Shown here piece after piece: positions 28,255-38,808 of a stretch of 64,000 nucleotides of DNA. The stretch's first letter is position 1. The number at the start of each line of letters is the position of its first letter. Source of the stretch: Parazoarcus communis SWub3 = DSM 12120 (GTDB taxonomy: Bacteria; Pseudomonadota; Gammaproteobacteria; Burkholderiales; Rhodocyclaceae). The stretch is from NCBI RefSeq assembly GCF_003226565.1, contig NZ_QKOE01000001.1, forward strand, positions 434,001 through 498,000. Reading direction: 5' to 3'. The position numbers and the translations under genes were made by a program. The notes under the pieces are model-generated. The model had not been told where the DNA came from, made no database searches, and saw nothing but the letters and a program-made list of their open reading frames with translations.

Positions 28255-28404
28255 GCAGGTGAGGATCAATCGTCGCAAGCAGGTCATCCCAGGAGGTGAT
28301 CAACGTGACCGACAACACATGCCAATGAATGGGTGGACAGCGCACCACGGAGCGGTGCGATAGCCCACTCGCCCAATCGATCCATTCACGAGTGCTAACC
28401 CAGC

Positions 28405-29457
28405 ATGCTGAGACGCGACTTCCTAGGCGTCATTGCCTGTGCCAGCCTGGCATCCAGCCGACTGAGCGCGGCCCCCACGTCGCCGCCCCCTGTCCTGCTG
28501 GCCGCAGCGGCCGACGCCCAGGGGCCACTATTTACCGCGATGAACGGCACCTTGCTGCGCACACCGACCCGTGGGCATGGCATGTTGCCCCTGCCTGGCA
28601 ACCGCGAGCTGATCCTGATGGCTCGCCGCCCCGGCTACTGGATGTGGCGCATCGACTGGTCCAACGGTCAGTGCCTTGCCACGACCGAAGCCGCACCTGA
28701 TCGCCACTTCTTCGGCCATGCCGTGCTGGCACCGAATGGCCGCACGATACTGACCACCGAGAACGACCTGTCAACCGGTCGTGGCCTGATCGGCCTGTAC
28801 GATAGCCAGACCCTGCAACGTTTAAGCGAATGGTCCAGCCACGGCATCGGCCCCCACGAACTGTTGTGGCTTATCCCCGGCAAGGTGCTGGCGGTCGCCA
28901 ACGGCGGCATCCTGACCCTGCCCGAGACCGGCCGCCTGAAGCTCAACCTCGATCGCATGGAACCCTCCATCGTCTTGCTTGAGATGCCTTCCGGCAGACT
29001 GCTGGCAGAACACGTTCTGCCGGATCGCACGCTGTCCTTGCGCCATCTCGCACGCAGCGCAGACGGCAGCCTGGGTATCGCCATCCAGGCAGAATCCCCG
29101 GACGGCACACCGGTCACTGACGCACCACTGCTCGCCATCCTGCGTGAGAACCGCCTGACCCTGGCTGACGCGCCCGCCGGCCTGGGCGGATACGGCGCCA
29201 GTATCGCTGCCCTCGGCGACGATTTCTTTGTCACCGCGCTACAAGGCGATACAGTCGTGCAATGGTCCAGCGACGGACGGCTGGTGCGCGAGATCGGCTT
29301 GCGCCGTCCGGCCGGGCTCGCAACCCGATCCGACCATGTGCTGGTCAGCAATGAACTTGGCACGATCGCCCGTATCGACCCCGACAGTGGAACCCTGAAA
29401 GTAGAACTGGAGCATCCGGGCCTGCGCTGGGACAACCACCTTGCCACAGCCTCCTAG
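28405..29457 (+). CDS. DUF1513 periplasmic beta-propeller-like protein
   Basis: A 350-aa exported protein of the DUF1513 family. It begins MLRRDFLGVIACASLASS, a Tat-like start (RRDFL) with a signal region, and continues with repeating beta-strand patterns (GHAVLAPNGRTILTTENDL; SSHGIGPHELLWL; LVSNELGTIARIDPDSG) as in a propeller. Family members are found with imelysins and DUF1111 proteins in iron-regulated operons; the biochemical role is unknown. A 150-base gap separates it from the previous gene, so it may have its own promoter. Confidence 0.87.
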   Translation: MLRRDFLGVIACASLASSRLSAAPTSPPPVLLAAAADAQGPLFTAMNGTLLRTPTRGHGMLPLPGNRELILMARRPGYWMWRIDWSNGQCLATTEAAPDRHFFGHAVLAPNGRTILTTENDLSTGRGLIGLYDSQTLQRLSEWSSHGIGPHELLWLIPGKVLAVANGGILTLPETGRLKLNLDRMEPSIVLLEMPSGRLLAEHVLPDRTLSLRHLARSADGSLGIAIQAESPDGTPVTDAPLLAILRENRLTLADAPAGLGGYGASIAALGDDFFVTALQGDTVVQWSSDGRLVREIGLRRPAGLATRSDHVLVSNELGTIARIDPDSGTLKVELEHPGLRWDNHLATAS

Positions 29458-29604
29458 CCAGCTCCACCGCTCGTCAACGCGTCGGCCAGATACCGCGCCG
29501 CCCAGCCCGGATGACGCGCTGCAATACGATACACAGCCCTGCAACAGGCTTCGCTATGCTTCACTCCCATCCTCCTCTGATCCCTCGCCCCTTGTGAGCG
29601 CCCG

Positions 29605-30999
29605 ATGAACACCTCCGCACCCTCCCGCCGCCCCCCTCCCAGCCGAAAAGCGCCCGTCCTGATCGTCGCCGGGCTGGCTCTCGCCATCGCAGCCGGCTGG
29701 TTCGGCTGGCAGAAATTTGCCAGCAAGGGCGATCCGACAGCAGGGTTGCAGTTCGCAACCGTGCAACGGGGCGACATTGAAGACGTGGTCACAGCCACTG
29801 GCACGCTGCAACCACGCGACTATGTGGACGTTGGCGCACAAGTTTCCGGCCAACTCAAGAAGATCCATGTAGAAGTCGGCTCGGTGGTCAAGGCCGGTGA
29901 CCTACTGGCAGAGATTGACCCTACCGTCTATCTGTCGAGGGTTGACGCTTCACGCGCACAACTCCGGAACCTGCGGGCTCAGTTGAAGGACCGCGAATCG
30001 CAGCTCATCCTGGCCCAGATTCAGTTCAGACGGCAGACTGCGCTGATGGCCGAGGACGCGACCACCACCGAGTCATTGCAGCAGGCAGAAGCCTCGCTGA
30101 AGTCAGCCGAAGCCTCACTGGAGGCCTTGCGGGCACAGATCGAGCAAAACGAATCCTCGTTGCGCGCCGACGAAGCCAATCTTCAGTACGCCCGCATCCT
30201 CTCGCCCATGAGCGGCACCGTGGTTTCGATCACTGCACGCCAGGGGCAGACGCTCAACACCAACCAGTCCGCACCCACCGTGCTGCGCGTTGCGGACCTC
30301 AACACCATGACGGTGCAGACTCAAGTCTCGGAAGCCGATATCAGTCGCCTGCGTCCCGGCATGGAAGCCTATTTCACCACGCTGGGCGGCCAGGGACAGC
30401 GCTGGTACGGCAAGCTCAACAAGATCGAACCGACACCCACCGTCACCAACAACGTCGTGCTGTACAACGCCTTGTTCGACGTCCCCAACGAGAATGGCCG
30501 CTTGATGACCTCAATGACGGCGCAGGTCTACTTTGTCGTCGCCCAGGCCAGGGATGTGCTGCAAGTTCCGATGGGCGCACTGACCGTCGGCAATCGTGGA
30601 AGCCGCCAACCCGGTGCACAAACAGCCAGTGCGCAAGCGCCGGCTTCGACACCCGCTGGAGGGGTAACGACGATGCAGGGGCCCGCTGCCGCATCCGCGA
30701 CGCCGCGCAGCGAGATGTCCGACAGTGAGCGTACCGCGCGCAGGGAGCAAAGGCGTCCACGAGAGGGTGGCGACATGCCGGTTCGCACCCGGCCCGCCAC
30801 GGTGAAGGTGCAGGATGCCGAGGGGACGATCACCGAACGCAATATCACCATCGGCGTTACCAGCCGGGTTCAGGCCCAGGTTGTTGAAGGACTGGCTGAG
30901 GGCGATAAAGTCGTGGTCGGCATTGCCGGCAGCGGCCCCACCGGCAACACCGGCCAGCCCCGTCAGCCCGGCATGCCCGGTCCGGGACCACGCCCATGA
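29605..30999 (+). CDS. macA: MacA-type periplasmic adaptor of a tripartite efflux pump
   Basis: A 464-aa membrane-fusion protein with one N-terminal membrane helix (about 18-36), lipoyl/barrel-sandwich halves ([30 protein letters not shown] near 75-104; [19 protein letters not shown]), a coiled-coil hairpin (about 110-185) and a beta-barrel. A low-complexity insert rich in Ala, Gln and Arg lies near 330-400 before the last domain. With MacB and an outer-membrane factor it would make an ATP-driven exporter of macrolide, peptide or lipid-like substrates. Its last codon overlaps macB (ATGA). Confidence 0.9.
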   Translation: MNTSAPSRRPPPSRKAPVLIVAGLALAIAAGWFGWQKFASKGDPTAGLQFATVQRGDIEDVVTATGTLQPRDYVDVGAQVSGQLKKIHVEVGSVVKAGDLLAEIDPTVYLSRVDASRAQLRNLRAQLKDRESQLILAQIQFRRQTALMAEDATTTESLQQAEASLKSAEASLEALRAQIEQNESSLRADEANLQYARILSPMSGTVVSITARQGQTLNTNQSAPTVLRVADLNTMTVQTQVSEADISRLRPGMEAYFTTLGGQGQRWYGKLNKIEPTPTVTNNVVLYNALFDVPNENGRLMTSMTAQVYFVVAQARDVLQVPMGALTVGNRGSRQPGAQTASAQAPASTPAGGVTTMQGPAAASATPRSEMSDSERTARREQRRPREGGDMPVRTRPATVKVQDAEGTITERNITIGVTSRVQAQVVEGLAEGDKVVVGIAGSGPTGNTGQPRQPGMPGPGPRP

Positions 31000-32966
31000 T
31001 CCGCGAATCCCTGGCACCGGCCCAACGCGGCAGCGCCCAGGCCCAGCCTTTGATCGAGCTGAGCGGCATCACGCGGGTCTTCATCAATGGCGAGGTCGAG
31101 ACCCAGGTACTGCACGGCATTGACCTGAAGATCTACCCGGGCGAGTTTGTGGCCATCATGGGCGCCTCGGGCTCAGGCAAGTCAACGTTGATGAACATCC
31201 TCGGCTGCCTCGACCGACCGAGCGCCGGCACCTATCGCTTCATGGGCGAAGACGTCGCCGATTTCGACCGCGACGAGCTGGCCCGCCTGCGCCGCGAGGC
31301 TTTCGGCTTTGTGTTCCAGAGCTACAACCTGATCGGCACCGCGACTGCACGGGAAAATGTCGAGGTCCCGGCGGTGTATTCCGGCATGCCGCCCGCTGAG
31401 CGCCATGCCCGTGCCGAGCAATTGCTGGCTGCGCTGGGCCTGGCCGAGCGCGGCCACCATCGCCCCAATCAGCTCTCTGGCGGCCAGCAGCAGCGCGTTT
31501 CCATTGCCCGGGCGCTGATGAACGGCGGCCGCATCATTCTGGCCGACGAGCCCACCGGCGCGCTCGACAGCAGGAGCGGCGAAGAGGTCATGAAGCTGTT
31601 GCGCCAGCTGTCGGCCGAAGGCCACACCATCATCCTGATCACCCACGCACGCGAGGTTGCCGACCTTGCCCACCGCACCATCGAGATCCGCGACGGCCAC
31701 ATCCTGTCCGACCCCGGCCCTCAGTTGCCAGAGGGGCCGGAGCCTGACTTCGCACCGCATGTCGATCGCACCTCGTCGATGTCCGACGTGCTCGAGGCCA
31801 CCCGCACCGCAATGCGCGCACTGCGCAGCAACCTTTTCCGCACCTTCCTCACCTTGCTGGGCATCGTCATTGGCGTTGCGTCAGTGATCGCCATGCTCGC
31901 CATTGGCGATGGCGCAAAGCAAAAGGTGGTAGACCAGATCAGCGCAATGGGCACCGACCTGCTCACCATCCGCCCCGGCGCCCCCAACCAGCGTGGCCGC
32001 GGCACCGTAGCGACGCTGGTGCCGGAAGACGTGGTCGCGATCCGCGAGTTGCCGAACATCCGCGCAGCCGTACCCGAGCAATCGAGCAGCATCACCGTGC
32101 GCTACAGCGGCAACGACCACCGCACCGAAATCAACGGCACCTCCGAGGAATACGTCGTTGCCCGAACCTGGGACGTCGCCAGCGGCGCCTTCTTCAGTGC
32201 CGATGACGTCAGCCGCTACGCCACCGTTGCCGTGCTGGGCCAGACCGTGGCGCGCGCCTTGTTTGCTGGCGCCGACCCGATCGGACAATACATCCTGGTC
32301 AACAACATTCCATTCCAGGTCATCGGCGTGATGACCGGCAAAGGGGCAACATCATGGGGCCAGGATCAGGATGACGTGATCTTCGTCCCCTACACCACCG
32401 GTAGCCTGCGCCTGACCGGGCAGCGTTTCCTGCGCAACGTGACCGTCGCCGTCTCCGATGTCGCGCAGATCGACGACACCCAGGAGGCCGTGCATAACCT
32501 GCTGCTGACCCGCCACGGTGTCGAAGACTTCCAGATCCGCAACATGGCCTCGATCATCGAGACCGTGTCGGCCACCCAGAACACGATGACCATCCTGCTC
32601 GGCACCGTGGCCGCCATCTCGCTGCTGGTGGGTGGCATCGGGGTGATGAACATCATGCTGGTCTCGGTCACCGAGCGGACCCGTGAGATCGGCATCCGCA
32701 TGGCCACCGGCGCACGGATGAAAAACATCCTGCAGCAGTTCCTGATCGAGGCGCTGGTCGTGTCGGCAATCGGTGGCGCCATCGGCGTGGCCGCAGGCCT
32801 GGGCACCGCAGCCATCATCGCCCTGTTCGATACCCCGATCCAGTATTCGCTTGCCCCGGTACTGCTCGCCTTCGGCTGCGCCTTCGCCACCGGTCTGATC
32901 TTCGGCTATCTGCCCGCGCGCAAAGCCGCGCGTCTGGATCCGGTCGTCGCCCTCGCTTCGGAATGA
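30996..32966 (+). CDS. macB: MacB-type ABC exporter
   Basis: A 656-aa fusion of an ABC ATPase and a four-helix FtsX-like membrane domain, as in MacB. Walker A is GASGSGKST (56-64), the signature LSGGQQQR (about 159-166) and Walker [13 protein letters not shown]. The membrane part has TM1 near 283, a periplasmic MacB_PCD domain (about 300-500) and three C-terminal helices beginning [22 protein letters not shown]. MacB works by mechanotransmission in the inner membrane. The gene overlaps both neighbours by four bases. Confidence 0.93.
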   Translation: MIRESLAPAQRGSAQAQPLIELSGITRVFINGEVETQVLHGIDLKIYPGEFVAIMGASGSGKSTLMNILGCLDRPSAGTYRFMGEDVADFDRDELARLRREAFGFVFQSYNLIGTATARENVEVPAVYSGMPPAERHARAEQLLAALGLAERGHHRPNQLSGGQQQRVSIARALMNGGRIILADEPTGALDSRSGEEVMKLLRQLSAEGHTIILITHAREVADLAHRTIEIRDGHILSDPGPQLPEGPEPDFAPHVDRTSSMSDVLEATRTAMRALRSNLFRTFLTLLGIVIGVASVIAMLAIGDGAKQKVVDQISAMGTDLLTIRPGAPNQRGRGTVATLVPEDVVAIRELPNIRAAVPEQSSSITVRYSGNDHRTEINGTSEEYVVARTWDVASGAFFSADDVSRYATVAVLGQTVARALFAGADPIGQYILVNNIPFQVIGVMTGKGATSWGQDQDDVIFVPYTTGSLRLTGQRFLRNVTVAVSDVAQIDDTQEAVHNLLLTRHGVEDFQIRNMASIIETVSATQNTMTILLGTVAAISLLVGGIGVMNIMLVSVTERTREIGIRMATGARMKNILQQFLIEALVVSAIGGAIGVAAGLGTAAIIALFDTPIQYSLAPVLLAFGCAFATGLIFGYLPARKAARLDPVVALASE

Positions 32967-34405
32967 ACATGAGATTTCACACCGCATTTCGCCCTTGTCG
33001 CCTCGCCGTACTGTGCGCGGCACTCACCCTCGGTGGCTGCGCCTTGCCACTGACGCACCCCGGTGCCAGCGTCGATCTGCCGCTGACCTGGTCCGAAGCC
33101 ACGGCCAACGCCCGGCTGGATGTCGAGCTCGACACCCAATGGTGGCGCGGCTTCCACTCCGGCGAGCTGGAACAACTGGTCGAACAGTCCCTGGCCGGCA
33201 GCCCTGACCTTGCGGTCGCCACCGAGCGCGTCCTGCAAGCAGAGATTGCTACCCGCTCAGCCGGCGCGACGCTGTTTCCAACGGTCAACCTCAACCTCAA
33301 CACCGGCCTCTCCGGCACCAACGGCGCTGGCATCGCCACCACCCGCAGCGAAGCCTCCTCGGCCAGCCTGGGTGTGAGCTACGAGATCGACGTCTGGGGC
33401 AGCAACATTGCCCGCCTGCAGGGTAGCCGCGCCACGCTTGCCGCCACCCGCTACGACTACGAGGCCACCCGCCTGTCGCTCGTCGCGGGCGTCAGCAGCG
33501 CCTACGCCCAGGTGCTGGCCCAACGCGCCCGGCTGACCATCGCTCGCGAGAACCTCGCCATTGCCGAACGCCTGTTTGCCATCGTCGAAGCGCGCTACCG
33601 CAATGGCGCGGCTTCCGCCCTGGACGTCAGCCGCCAGCGCAGCACCGTACTCTCCCAGCGCGACGCCATCGTTCCGCTGGAAACCACCGAGCGTCAGCTG
33701 CTCCGCGCGCTCGCCATCCTGGTAGGTAGCGTGCCGCAAGGCTTCGACGTCAAGGCCGACACCCTCGCGCTCGCCATCCCCGAACCGGGCATGGTGCTGC
33801 CTGCGGAGTTGCTGCTACGCCGCCCCGACCTTGCGGCCGCCGAAGCCCGACTGCAGGCGGCGGACGCCGACATCGCGGTCGCTCGCGCTGCGCTGTTTCC
33901 GCTGAAACTCAACCTGGGCATCAGCTCGGCACTGAGCAGTGGCGAGTTCGGGCTCGTCGGGCTCAGCAACCCACTCAACACCGCCAACCTTACCGTCTCG
34001 CTGCTGCAGAGCATTTTTGACGGCGGTCGCCTGCGTGGCGCAGTCGAAACCACGGAATCCCAACGCCGGGCCAGCGTGGAAACCTATCGCAAGACCATCC
34101 TTACCGCCTTGAAAGAGGTCGAAGACGCCATCGCCACCGTCGAGCGCGGCCGCATCCAGGAAGCCACCCAGCAGGCGATCAAGGCCGAAGCCGAGCGCGC
34201 GCTTCGCCTGTCCGAGCTACGTTACCGCGAAGGCAGTGACACCCTCAGCACCCTGCTCGACGCCCAACGCAGCCTGTTTTCGGTACAGGATACGCTGGTG
34301 CAGCAGCGGCTGACCCGCATCAATGCGGCGGTCGATCTGTACAAGGCGCTGGGGGGTGGCTGGCAACTCAGCCAGACCGATGTCAGTGCGACGACACCCC
34401 AATGA
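32963..34405 (+). CDS. NodT-family outer-membrane efflux lipoprotein
   Basis: A 480-aa TolC-type outer-membrane factor with a lipobox TLGGC (Cys26), so probably lipid-anchored as in NodT/OprM proteins. It has duplicated outer-membrane-efflux halves: [18 protein letters not shown] and [11 protein letters not shown] early, [24 protein letters not shown] in the middle and a second coiled coil near 360-420. It would form the exit duct for the MacAB pump encoded just before it. ATGA overlaps occur at both ends. Confidence 0.92.
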   Translation: MNMRFHTAFRPCRLAVLCAALTLGGCALPLTHPGASVDLPLTWSEATANARLDVELDTQWWRGFHSGELEQLVEQSLAGSPDLAVATERVLQAEIATRSAGATLFPTVNLNLNTGLSGTNGAGIATTRSEASSASLGVSYEIDVWGSNIARLQGSRATLAATRYDYEATRLSLVAGVSSAYAQVLAQRARLTIARENLAIAERLFAIVEARYRNGAASALDVSRQRSTVLSQRDAIVPLETTERQLLRALAILVGSVPQGFDVKADTLALAIPEPGMVLPAELLLRRPDLAAAEARLQAADADIAVARAALFPLKLNLGISSALSSGEFGLVGLSNPLNTANLTVSLLQSIFDGGRLRGAVETTESQRRASVETYRKTILTALKEVEDAIATVERGRIQEATQQAIKAEAERALRLSELRYREGSDTLSTLLDAQRSLFSVQDTLVQQRLTRINAAVDLYKALGGGWQLSQTDVSATTPQ

Positions 34406-35535
34406 GTCCGGTCAATGCAACAGGCACCCCGTTGCTGCCCAAACTCACGGCCATCCCGCCGGGCATCGCAACCCCCTGCGACTATCGCCAAGCCGCCCAG
34501 GCGCGGCTGGATGCCAAGGCCTGGGCTTACCTGGACGGCGGTGCAGGCGATGAGCTGACCGTTCAACGCAACCGGCTGGCTTTTGATGCGGTGAACTTCA
34601 CCCCGTCGATGCTCACAGACGTGCGTGGCGGCCACACCCGCTGCAGCCTTTTCGGGCAGGACTTCACCCACCCCATCGTGCTCGCCCCGGTTGCCTATCA
34701 ACGCCTGTTCCATGACGAAGGCGAGCTCGCCACCGTACAGGCGGCAGGTGCGCTCGAGGCCTGCGTGGCGGTCAGCACACTGGCAACGACAAGACTCGAA
34801 ACCCTCGCCGGCCATGCGACCGGCCCACTGTGGTTTCAGCTCTACATCCAGCCAGACCGCGCCTTCACCTCGGCACTGGTCGCGCGTGCCGAGCAAGCCG
34901 GATATCAGGCCTTGATCGTCACCATCGATGCGCCCATTGGCGGCCTGCGCAATCGCGAGCAGCGTGCCAGCTTCGACCTGCCATCCGGCTTGGGCGCGGT
35001 CAACCTCGCAGGCATGCCAACGCCACAAGCTGCACCGGCGGGCCCCAGCCGCGTCTTCGACCAGGCCATGCTTCACGCCCCCACCTGGCAGGACATCGAA
35101 GCCTTGCGCAAGCAGACCCGCCTGCCACTGATCATCAAGGGCATCCTGTCGGTGGCCGACGCCCGCCGAGCCGAAGCGTGCGGAGCAGATGGCATCATCG
35201 TGTCCAACCATGGAGGCAGAGTGCTTGACACCGTTCCGCCCGCCCTTGACGTCCTGCCCGCTATCGCTGCGGCGACAGGCGAACGCCTGACCCTATTGTT
35301 CGACAGCGGCATCCGCCGCGGCAGCGACGTGGCCAAGGCCATTGCGCTTGGTGCGGACGCGGTACTCGTGGGGCGCCCCTGGCTCTACGGACTGGCCGCT
35401 GCGGGGGCGCTGGGGGTGGCCCACGCCATTCACCTGCTGCGTGAGGAGCTTGAGGTCACGATGGCGCTACTGGGCTGCCGTACATTGGGCGAACTGAAGA
35501 CCCGCCAAGTCTGTTGTGTTGCTGCAACGCATTAA
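34402..35535 (+). CDS. FMN-dependent alpha-hydroxyacid oxidase/dehydrogenase
   Basis: A 377-aa protein of the lactate/glycolate oxidase and FMN-dependent lactate dehydrogenase family. It has the TIM-barrel FMN segments PIVLAPVAYQ, LWFQLYIQPD, LIIKGILSV (Lys246) and the catalytic IIVSNHGGRVLDT with His270 and Arg273, then GADAVLVGRPWLYGL. It oxidises a 2-hydroxyacid; lactate, glycolate or mandelate cannot be told apart. Its ATG overlaps the NodT gene stop, so it is co-transcribed with an efflux pump, an odd pairing. Confidence 0.9.
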   Translation: MSPVNATGTPLLPKLTAIPPGIATPCDYRQAAQARLDAKAWAYLDGGAGDELTVQRNRLAFDAVNFTPSMLTDVRGGHTRCSLFGQDFTHPIVLAPVAYQRLFHDEGELATVQAAGALEACVAVSTLATTRLETLAGHATGPLWFQLYIQPDRAFTSALVARAEQAGYQALIVTIDAPIGGLRNREQRASFDLPSGLGAVNLAGMPTPQAAPAGPSRVFDQAMLHAPTWQDIEALRKQTRLPLIIKGILSVADARRAEACGADGIIVSNHGGRVLDTVPPALDVLPAIAAATGERLTLLFDSGIRRGSDVAKAIALGADAVLVGRPWLYGLAAAGALGVAHAIHLLREELEVTMALLGCRTLGELKTRQVCCVAATH

Positions 35536-35537
35536 TT

Positions 35538-35567
35538 TTGACAAATAATGTTGCAAATCGTTATCAT
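35538..35567 (+). promoter_or_regulatory. Fur-controlled promoter of the first TonB-dependent receptor
   Basis: TTGACA (35538-35543) and TATCAT (35562-35567) are 18 bases apart. A Fur-like core TGCAAAT-C-GTTATCA (35552-35566; 11 of 14 informative positions) overlaps the -10. The same arrangement recurs at 41666-41695. Confidence 0.7.
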
Positions 35568-35587
35568 TAACCTACGTACTACGAAAT

Positions 35588-35654
35588 TAGCCAGCCAGCC
35601 ACCTGCAGCATAGCCAGCTAGACCTAGCCGCCTGTCAGGAAGCCAGCCAGACGC
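35588..35654 (+). repeat. AGCCAGCC-type repeats in the receptor leader
   Basis: The untranslated leader contains TAGCCAGCCAGCCACC (35588-35603) and several further AGCCAG or TAGCC copies up to about 35654. A shorter version, TAGCCAGCCACC (41709-41720), occurs at the same place in the leader of the second receptor. Function unknown. Confidence 0.6.
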
Positions 35655-35685
35655 TCAACTTCCCGACACTTACAGGATCTGGCCC

Positions 35686-37899
35686 ATGAAGTCCCCCCTC
35701 TCCCCGCGCCTCAAGCGCTCGGCGCTACTGCTTGCGCTCGCCTTCCCCACCGTTGCTGCATTTGCACAATCGAGCAACGCACCCGTACTGGGCGACGTCG
35801 TCGTGTCCGCCTCCGGGTTCGAACAGGACATCAAGAACGCCCCTGCCACGATTACCGTCATCACGCGTGAAGAGCTCGAATCCAGGCGCATCAACAGCAT
35901 TACCGACGCCCTTGCCGATATCGAAGGCGTCGATACGGGCTCCGGTGCGGGCAAGACGGGGGGAATGACCATCCGCATGCGTGGCCTGGACGACGATTAC
36001 ACCCTGGTGCTGATCGATGGCCGCCGCCAGAACAGCACCGGCAACATTTATCCGAACGGCTTCGGCGAGGCGCGCAACAGCTTCCTTCCACCGGTTTCTG
36101 CCATCGAGCGCATCGAGATCATCCGTGGCCCAATGTCTACGCTGTACGGCTCTGACGCCATGGGCGGGGTGGTCAACATCATCACTCGCAAGGTTTCCGA
36201 CACCTGGACCGGCTCGGCCACGATCGAAGGTACGATGCAGGAGCATTCGGAATACGGCGACTCGTACGCGGGCGACGTTTACCTGTCCGGCCCGCTGAAG
36301 CAGGACCTGCTCGGCTTGCAGGTCCGCGCCCGCAACTGGCACCGTGAGCAATCCCATATCGCCTACGACTTCGACGATGGTAGCGAGGGTGCCGAACTGA
36401 CGCAGGGCCGCAATCCGACCAAGAGCCGCATCGAAAGCTATGGCGCCCGTCTGACGCTGACGCCGAACAAGTCTCACGACATCTGGCTGGACATCGAGAG
36501 CACCAAGCAGACCTACGACAACAGCAAAGAGCAGCTTGGCACGCTTGGCGCCGCCGGTGGCTATGAAGACACCCAGCGCTACAACCGTGACAAGCTCCTG
36601 CTCGCCCATACCTGGCGCATGGACAGCGGCCTGCTCGAGTCCAGTCTGAGCTACAACGAAACCGAAACCATCGGCCGCCTGATTCCCGCACGCCTGGTCG
36701 GCCGCAGCGGCGATCGCGGGCTGACATCGAAGGACTTCATCTTCGACACCAAGTATGTAACGGCGATCGCCAACCACATGCTGACGCTCGGTGCCCAGTA
36801 CTGGGATGCAGAGATGACCGACGGCATCCTGCCGCAATCGACCAGCTTCACCCAGATCGGCCTGTTCGCGGAAGACGAGTGGCGGCTGCGTGATGATCTC
36901 GCCCTGACGCTGGGCCTGCGCCATGACTACCATGACGAATTCGGCCACTTCACCACGCCGCGCGCTTACCTGGTGTGGAACACCTCGCCGCAATGGACCT
37001 TGAAGGGAGGGATCAGCAGTGGCTACAAGGCTCCTCGTCTCGAATACCTGACCAACGGCATCTACACGGTGGGCGGCCAGGGCCGCTCACCACAGATCGG
37101 CAACCCGGATCTCAAGCCCGAGACCAGCGTCAACACCGAATTTGGGGTGATCTATGACAGCCTGACCGGCTTCACTGCTGGCACGACGCTGTTCCACAGC
37201 AAGTACAAGGACTTCATCAGCACCTCGGCCGGGCCGATCACGCTGACCTGCGCGACCAATGTCAACGAGGCTGAATGTGAGGACTTCCTCGCCAGCTTCG
37301 GCAGCAACTGGGATATGGGCTATCGCAACTACCCGCTCGCCACCGGCGCTGCCGACACCTTCACACTGCGCCGCCCGGTCAACGTCGACGAAGCCCGCAT
37401 TCAGGGGGTGGAGTTGTTCTCGCGCTGGAAATTCGCCAGCAACTGGTCGGTATCGGGCAACTACACCTATACCGACAGCAAGCAACTCAATGGTGCCAGC
37501 AAGGGCAAGCCGATCAATGACACGCCCAAGCACATGGTCAACCTCAGCCTGCGCTGGAAGGCAACCGACAAGCTGTCCGCCTGGGTCAGCGGTGAATACC
37601 GCGGCGAGGGCTACCGCAGCGGTACACACACCGCTTCGGGCACGGCAGCGGCACTCAACGGCCGTGCAACACGGGACCTGGTCGGTGACTGGAAGGGCTA
37701 CTCGCTGTTCAACCTTGGCACCTCGTACAAGGTCAGCAAGAACCTGACCGTCAACGGCACGATCTACAACCTGTTCGACAAGCAGTTCAACGAAGCCAAG
37801 CTGGTCCCGAACACCTCGACCAGCAGCACCGTGTACGCCACCTACCGCAACAACCTCGAGCCGCGCCGGCTCTGGGTTTCCGCCAGCCTGAACTTCTAA
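35686..37899 (+). CDS. TonB-dependent siderophore receptor (FepA/CirA-like)
   Basis: A 737-aa outer-membrane receptor: signal peptide (cleavage after AFA, about residue 27), TonB-box-like LGDVVVSA, plug domain (PATITVITREELES; VLIDGRRQN; IERIEIIRGPMSTLYGSDAMGGVVNIITRK, about 50-170) and a 22-strand-type barrel ending in SLNF. The plug resembles catecholate receptors FepA, CirA and IrgA. It takes a ferric siderophore into the periplasm with TonB energy; the true ligand is not readable. It heads the reductive uptake genes downstream and has a Fur-type promoter. Confidence 0.92.
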   Translation: MKSPLSPRLKRSALLLALAFPTVAAFAQSSNAPVLGDVVVSASGFEQDIKNAPATITVITREELESRRINSITDALADIEGVDTGSGAGKTGGMTIRMRGLDDDYTLVLIDGRRQNSTGNIYPNGFGEARNSFLPPVSAIERIEIIRGPMSTLYGSDAMGGVVNIITRKVSDTWTGSATIEGTMQEHSEYGDSYAGDVYLSGPLKQDLLGLQVRARNWHREQSHIAYDFDDGSEGAELTQGRNPTKSRIESYGARLTLTPNKSHDIWLDIESTKQTYDNSKEQLGTLGAAGGYEDTQRYNRDKLLLAHTWRMDSGLLESSLSYNETETIGRLIPARLVGRSGDRGLTSKDFIFDTKYVTAIANHMLTLGAQYWDAEMTDGILPQSTSFTQIGLFAEDEWRLRDDLALTLGLRHDYHDEFGHFTTPRAYLVWNTSPQWTLKGGISSGYKAPRLEYLTNGIYTVGGQGRSPQIGNPDLKPETSVNTEFGVIYDSLTGFTAGTTLFHSKYKDFISTSAGPITLTCATNVNEAECEDFLASFGSNWDMGYRNYPLATGAADTFTLRRPVNVDEARIQGVELFSRWKFASNWSVSGNYTYTDSKQLNGASKGKPINDTPKHMVNLSLRWKATDKLSAWVSGEYRGEGYRSGTHTASGTAAALNGRATRDLVGDWKGYSLFNLGTSYKVSKNLTVNGTIYNLFDKQFNEAKLVPNTSTSSTVYATYRNNLEPRRLWVSASLNF

Positions 37900-37910
37900 G
37901 GCACGACAAA

Positions 37911-37938
37911 CGCCGCCATCCCGCTGTGGATGGCGGCG
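37911..37938 (+). terminator. Hairpin after the first receptor gene
   Basis: CGCCGCCATCC (37911-37921), loop CGCTGT, GGATGGCGGCG (37928-37938): eleven perfect pairs. No T-run follows, so it may act as an mRNA 3'-end stabiliser or a weak terminator. Confidence 0.55.
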
Positions 37939-38016
37939 CCCCTCAGACTGAATCCGGCTTTGCCTGCCCTGCGCAGGACAACACTACAAAAAGCTACACT
38001 CAGAAAGCGCATTAAA

Positions 38017-38033
38017 TATAAGAATAATTCTCA
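38017..38033 (+). promoter_or_regulatory. Fur box upstream of the PepSY-protein gene
   Basis: TAAGAAT-A-ATTCTCA (38019-38033) matches 11 of 14 informative positions of the 7-1-7 Fur core. A TATAAG hexamer (38017-38022) overlaps it and could be the -10. The PepSY gene therefore probably starts its own Fur-regulated transcript. Confidence 0.65.
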
Positions 38034-38087
38034 ACATTGAATAGAAAACAAAATGGTGCCTGTCCCGGCTCCACCTCCCAATCGCTC

Positions 38088-38789
38088 ATGTCCATCCAAA
38101 CGCAGCATCCCGGCACCCCTCAAGCACCGGCAGCCACCCAAGCCCCCGCCACCCTCGCGGTTCGTCACGCCCGCCGCGCCGCCTGGTTGAAAACCCTGCT
38201 GCAATGGCACTGGATCAGCTCGGCCCTGTGCCTGATCGGCATGGTGTTGTTTGCGTTCACCGGCATCACCCTGAACCACGCCGGCAGCATCGAGGCCAAG
38301 CCCCAGATCACGACCCGCGAAGGCACACTGCCCACTGCCCTGCTGTCCAGCCTGAACCACCTGGCAAACCAGACCGATACACCTGTCGCGGATGCACCAC
38401 TGCCCGAGCCGGTGCGTGGCTGGCTACGCAGCGAACTCGGCATCCCGACCCGGGATACCGCTGCCGAGTGGTCTGCCGATGAGGTCTATCTCGCCATGCC
38501 CAGACCCGGTGGCGACGCCTGGCTGCGGATTGACCTGGGCAATGGCGAACTGGAGTACGAACACACCGACCGCGGCTGGATCTCTTACCTGAATGACCTG
38601 CACAAGGGCCGCCACAGCGGCATCGCATGGAGCTGGTTCATCGACATCTTTGCCGCCGCCTGTCTGGTCTTTTCACTGACCGGCCTGTTGCTGCTTTACC
38701 TGCACGCCAGCCACCGCCCGACGACCTGGCCCCTGATCGCCTTGGGCGCGGTGATCCCCGTGCTGCTCGCCTTGCTGTTCATCCACTGA
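38088..38789 (+). CDS. PepSY-associated membrane protein, possible siderophore-iron reductase component
   Basis: A 233-aa inner-membrane protein with about three helices: one near 52-72 (SALCLIGMVLFAFTGITL), then a periplasmic part (EVYLAMPRPGGDAWLRIDLGNG, PepSY-like), and two at the C-terminus (about 178-203 and 211-231). The family includes FoxB/FpvG-type proteins that help reduce siderophore-bound iron in the periplasm. I chose ATG 38088 over 38037 because the latter lies within the promoter region. Downstream genes follow closely and in the same direction. Confidence 0.8.
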   Translation: MSIQTQHPGTPQAPAATQAPATLAVRHARRAAWLKTLLQWHWISSALCLIGMVLFAFTGITLNHAGSIEAKPQITTREGTLPTALLSSLNHLANQTDTPVADAPLPEPVRGWLRSELGIPTRDTAAEWSADEVYLAMPRPGGDAWLRIDLGNGELEYEHTDRGWISYLNDLHKGRHSGIAWSWFIDIFAAACLVFSLTGLLLLYLHASHRPTTWPLIALGAVIPVLLALLFIH

Positions 38790-38808
38790 AACCCATCCGG
38801 AGCCCCCC

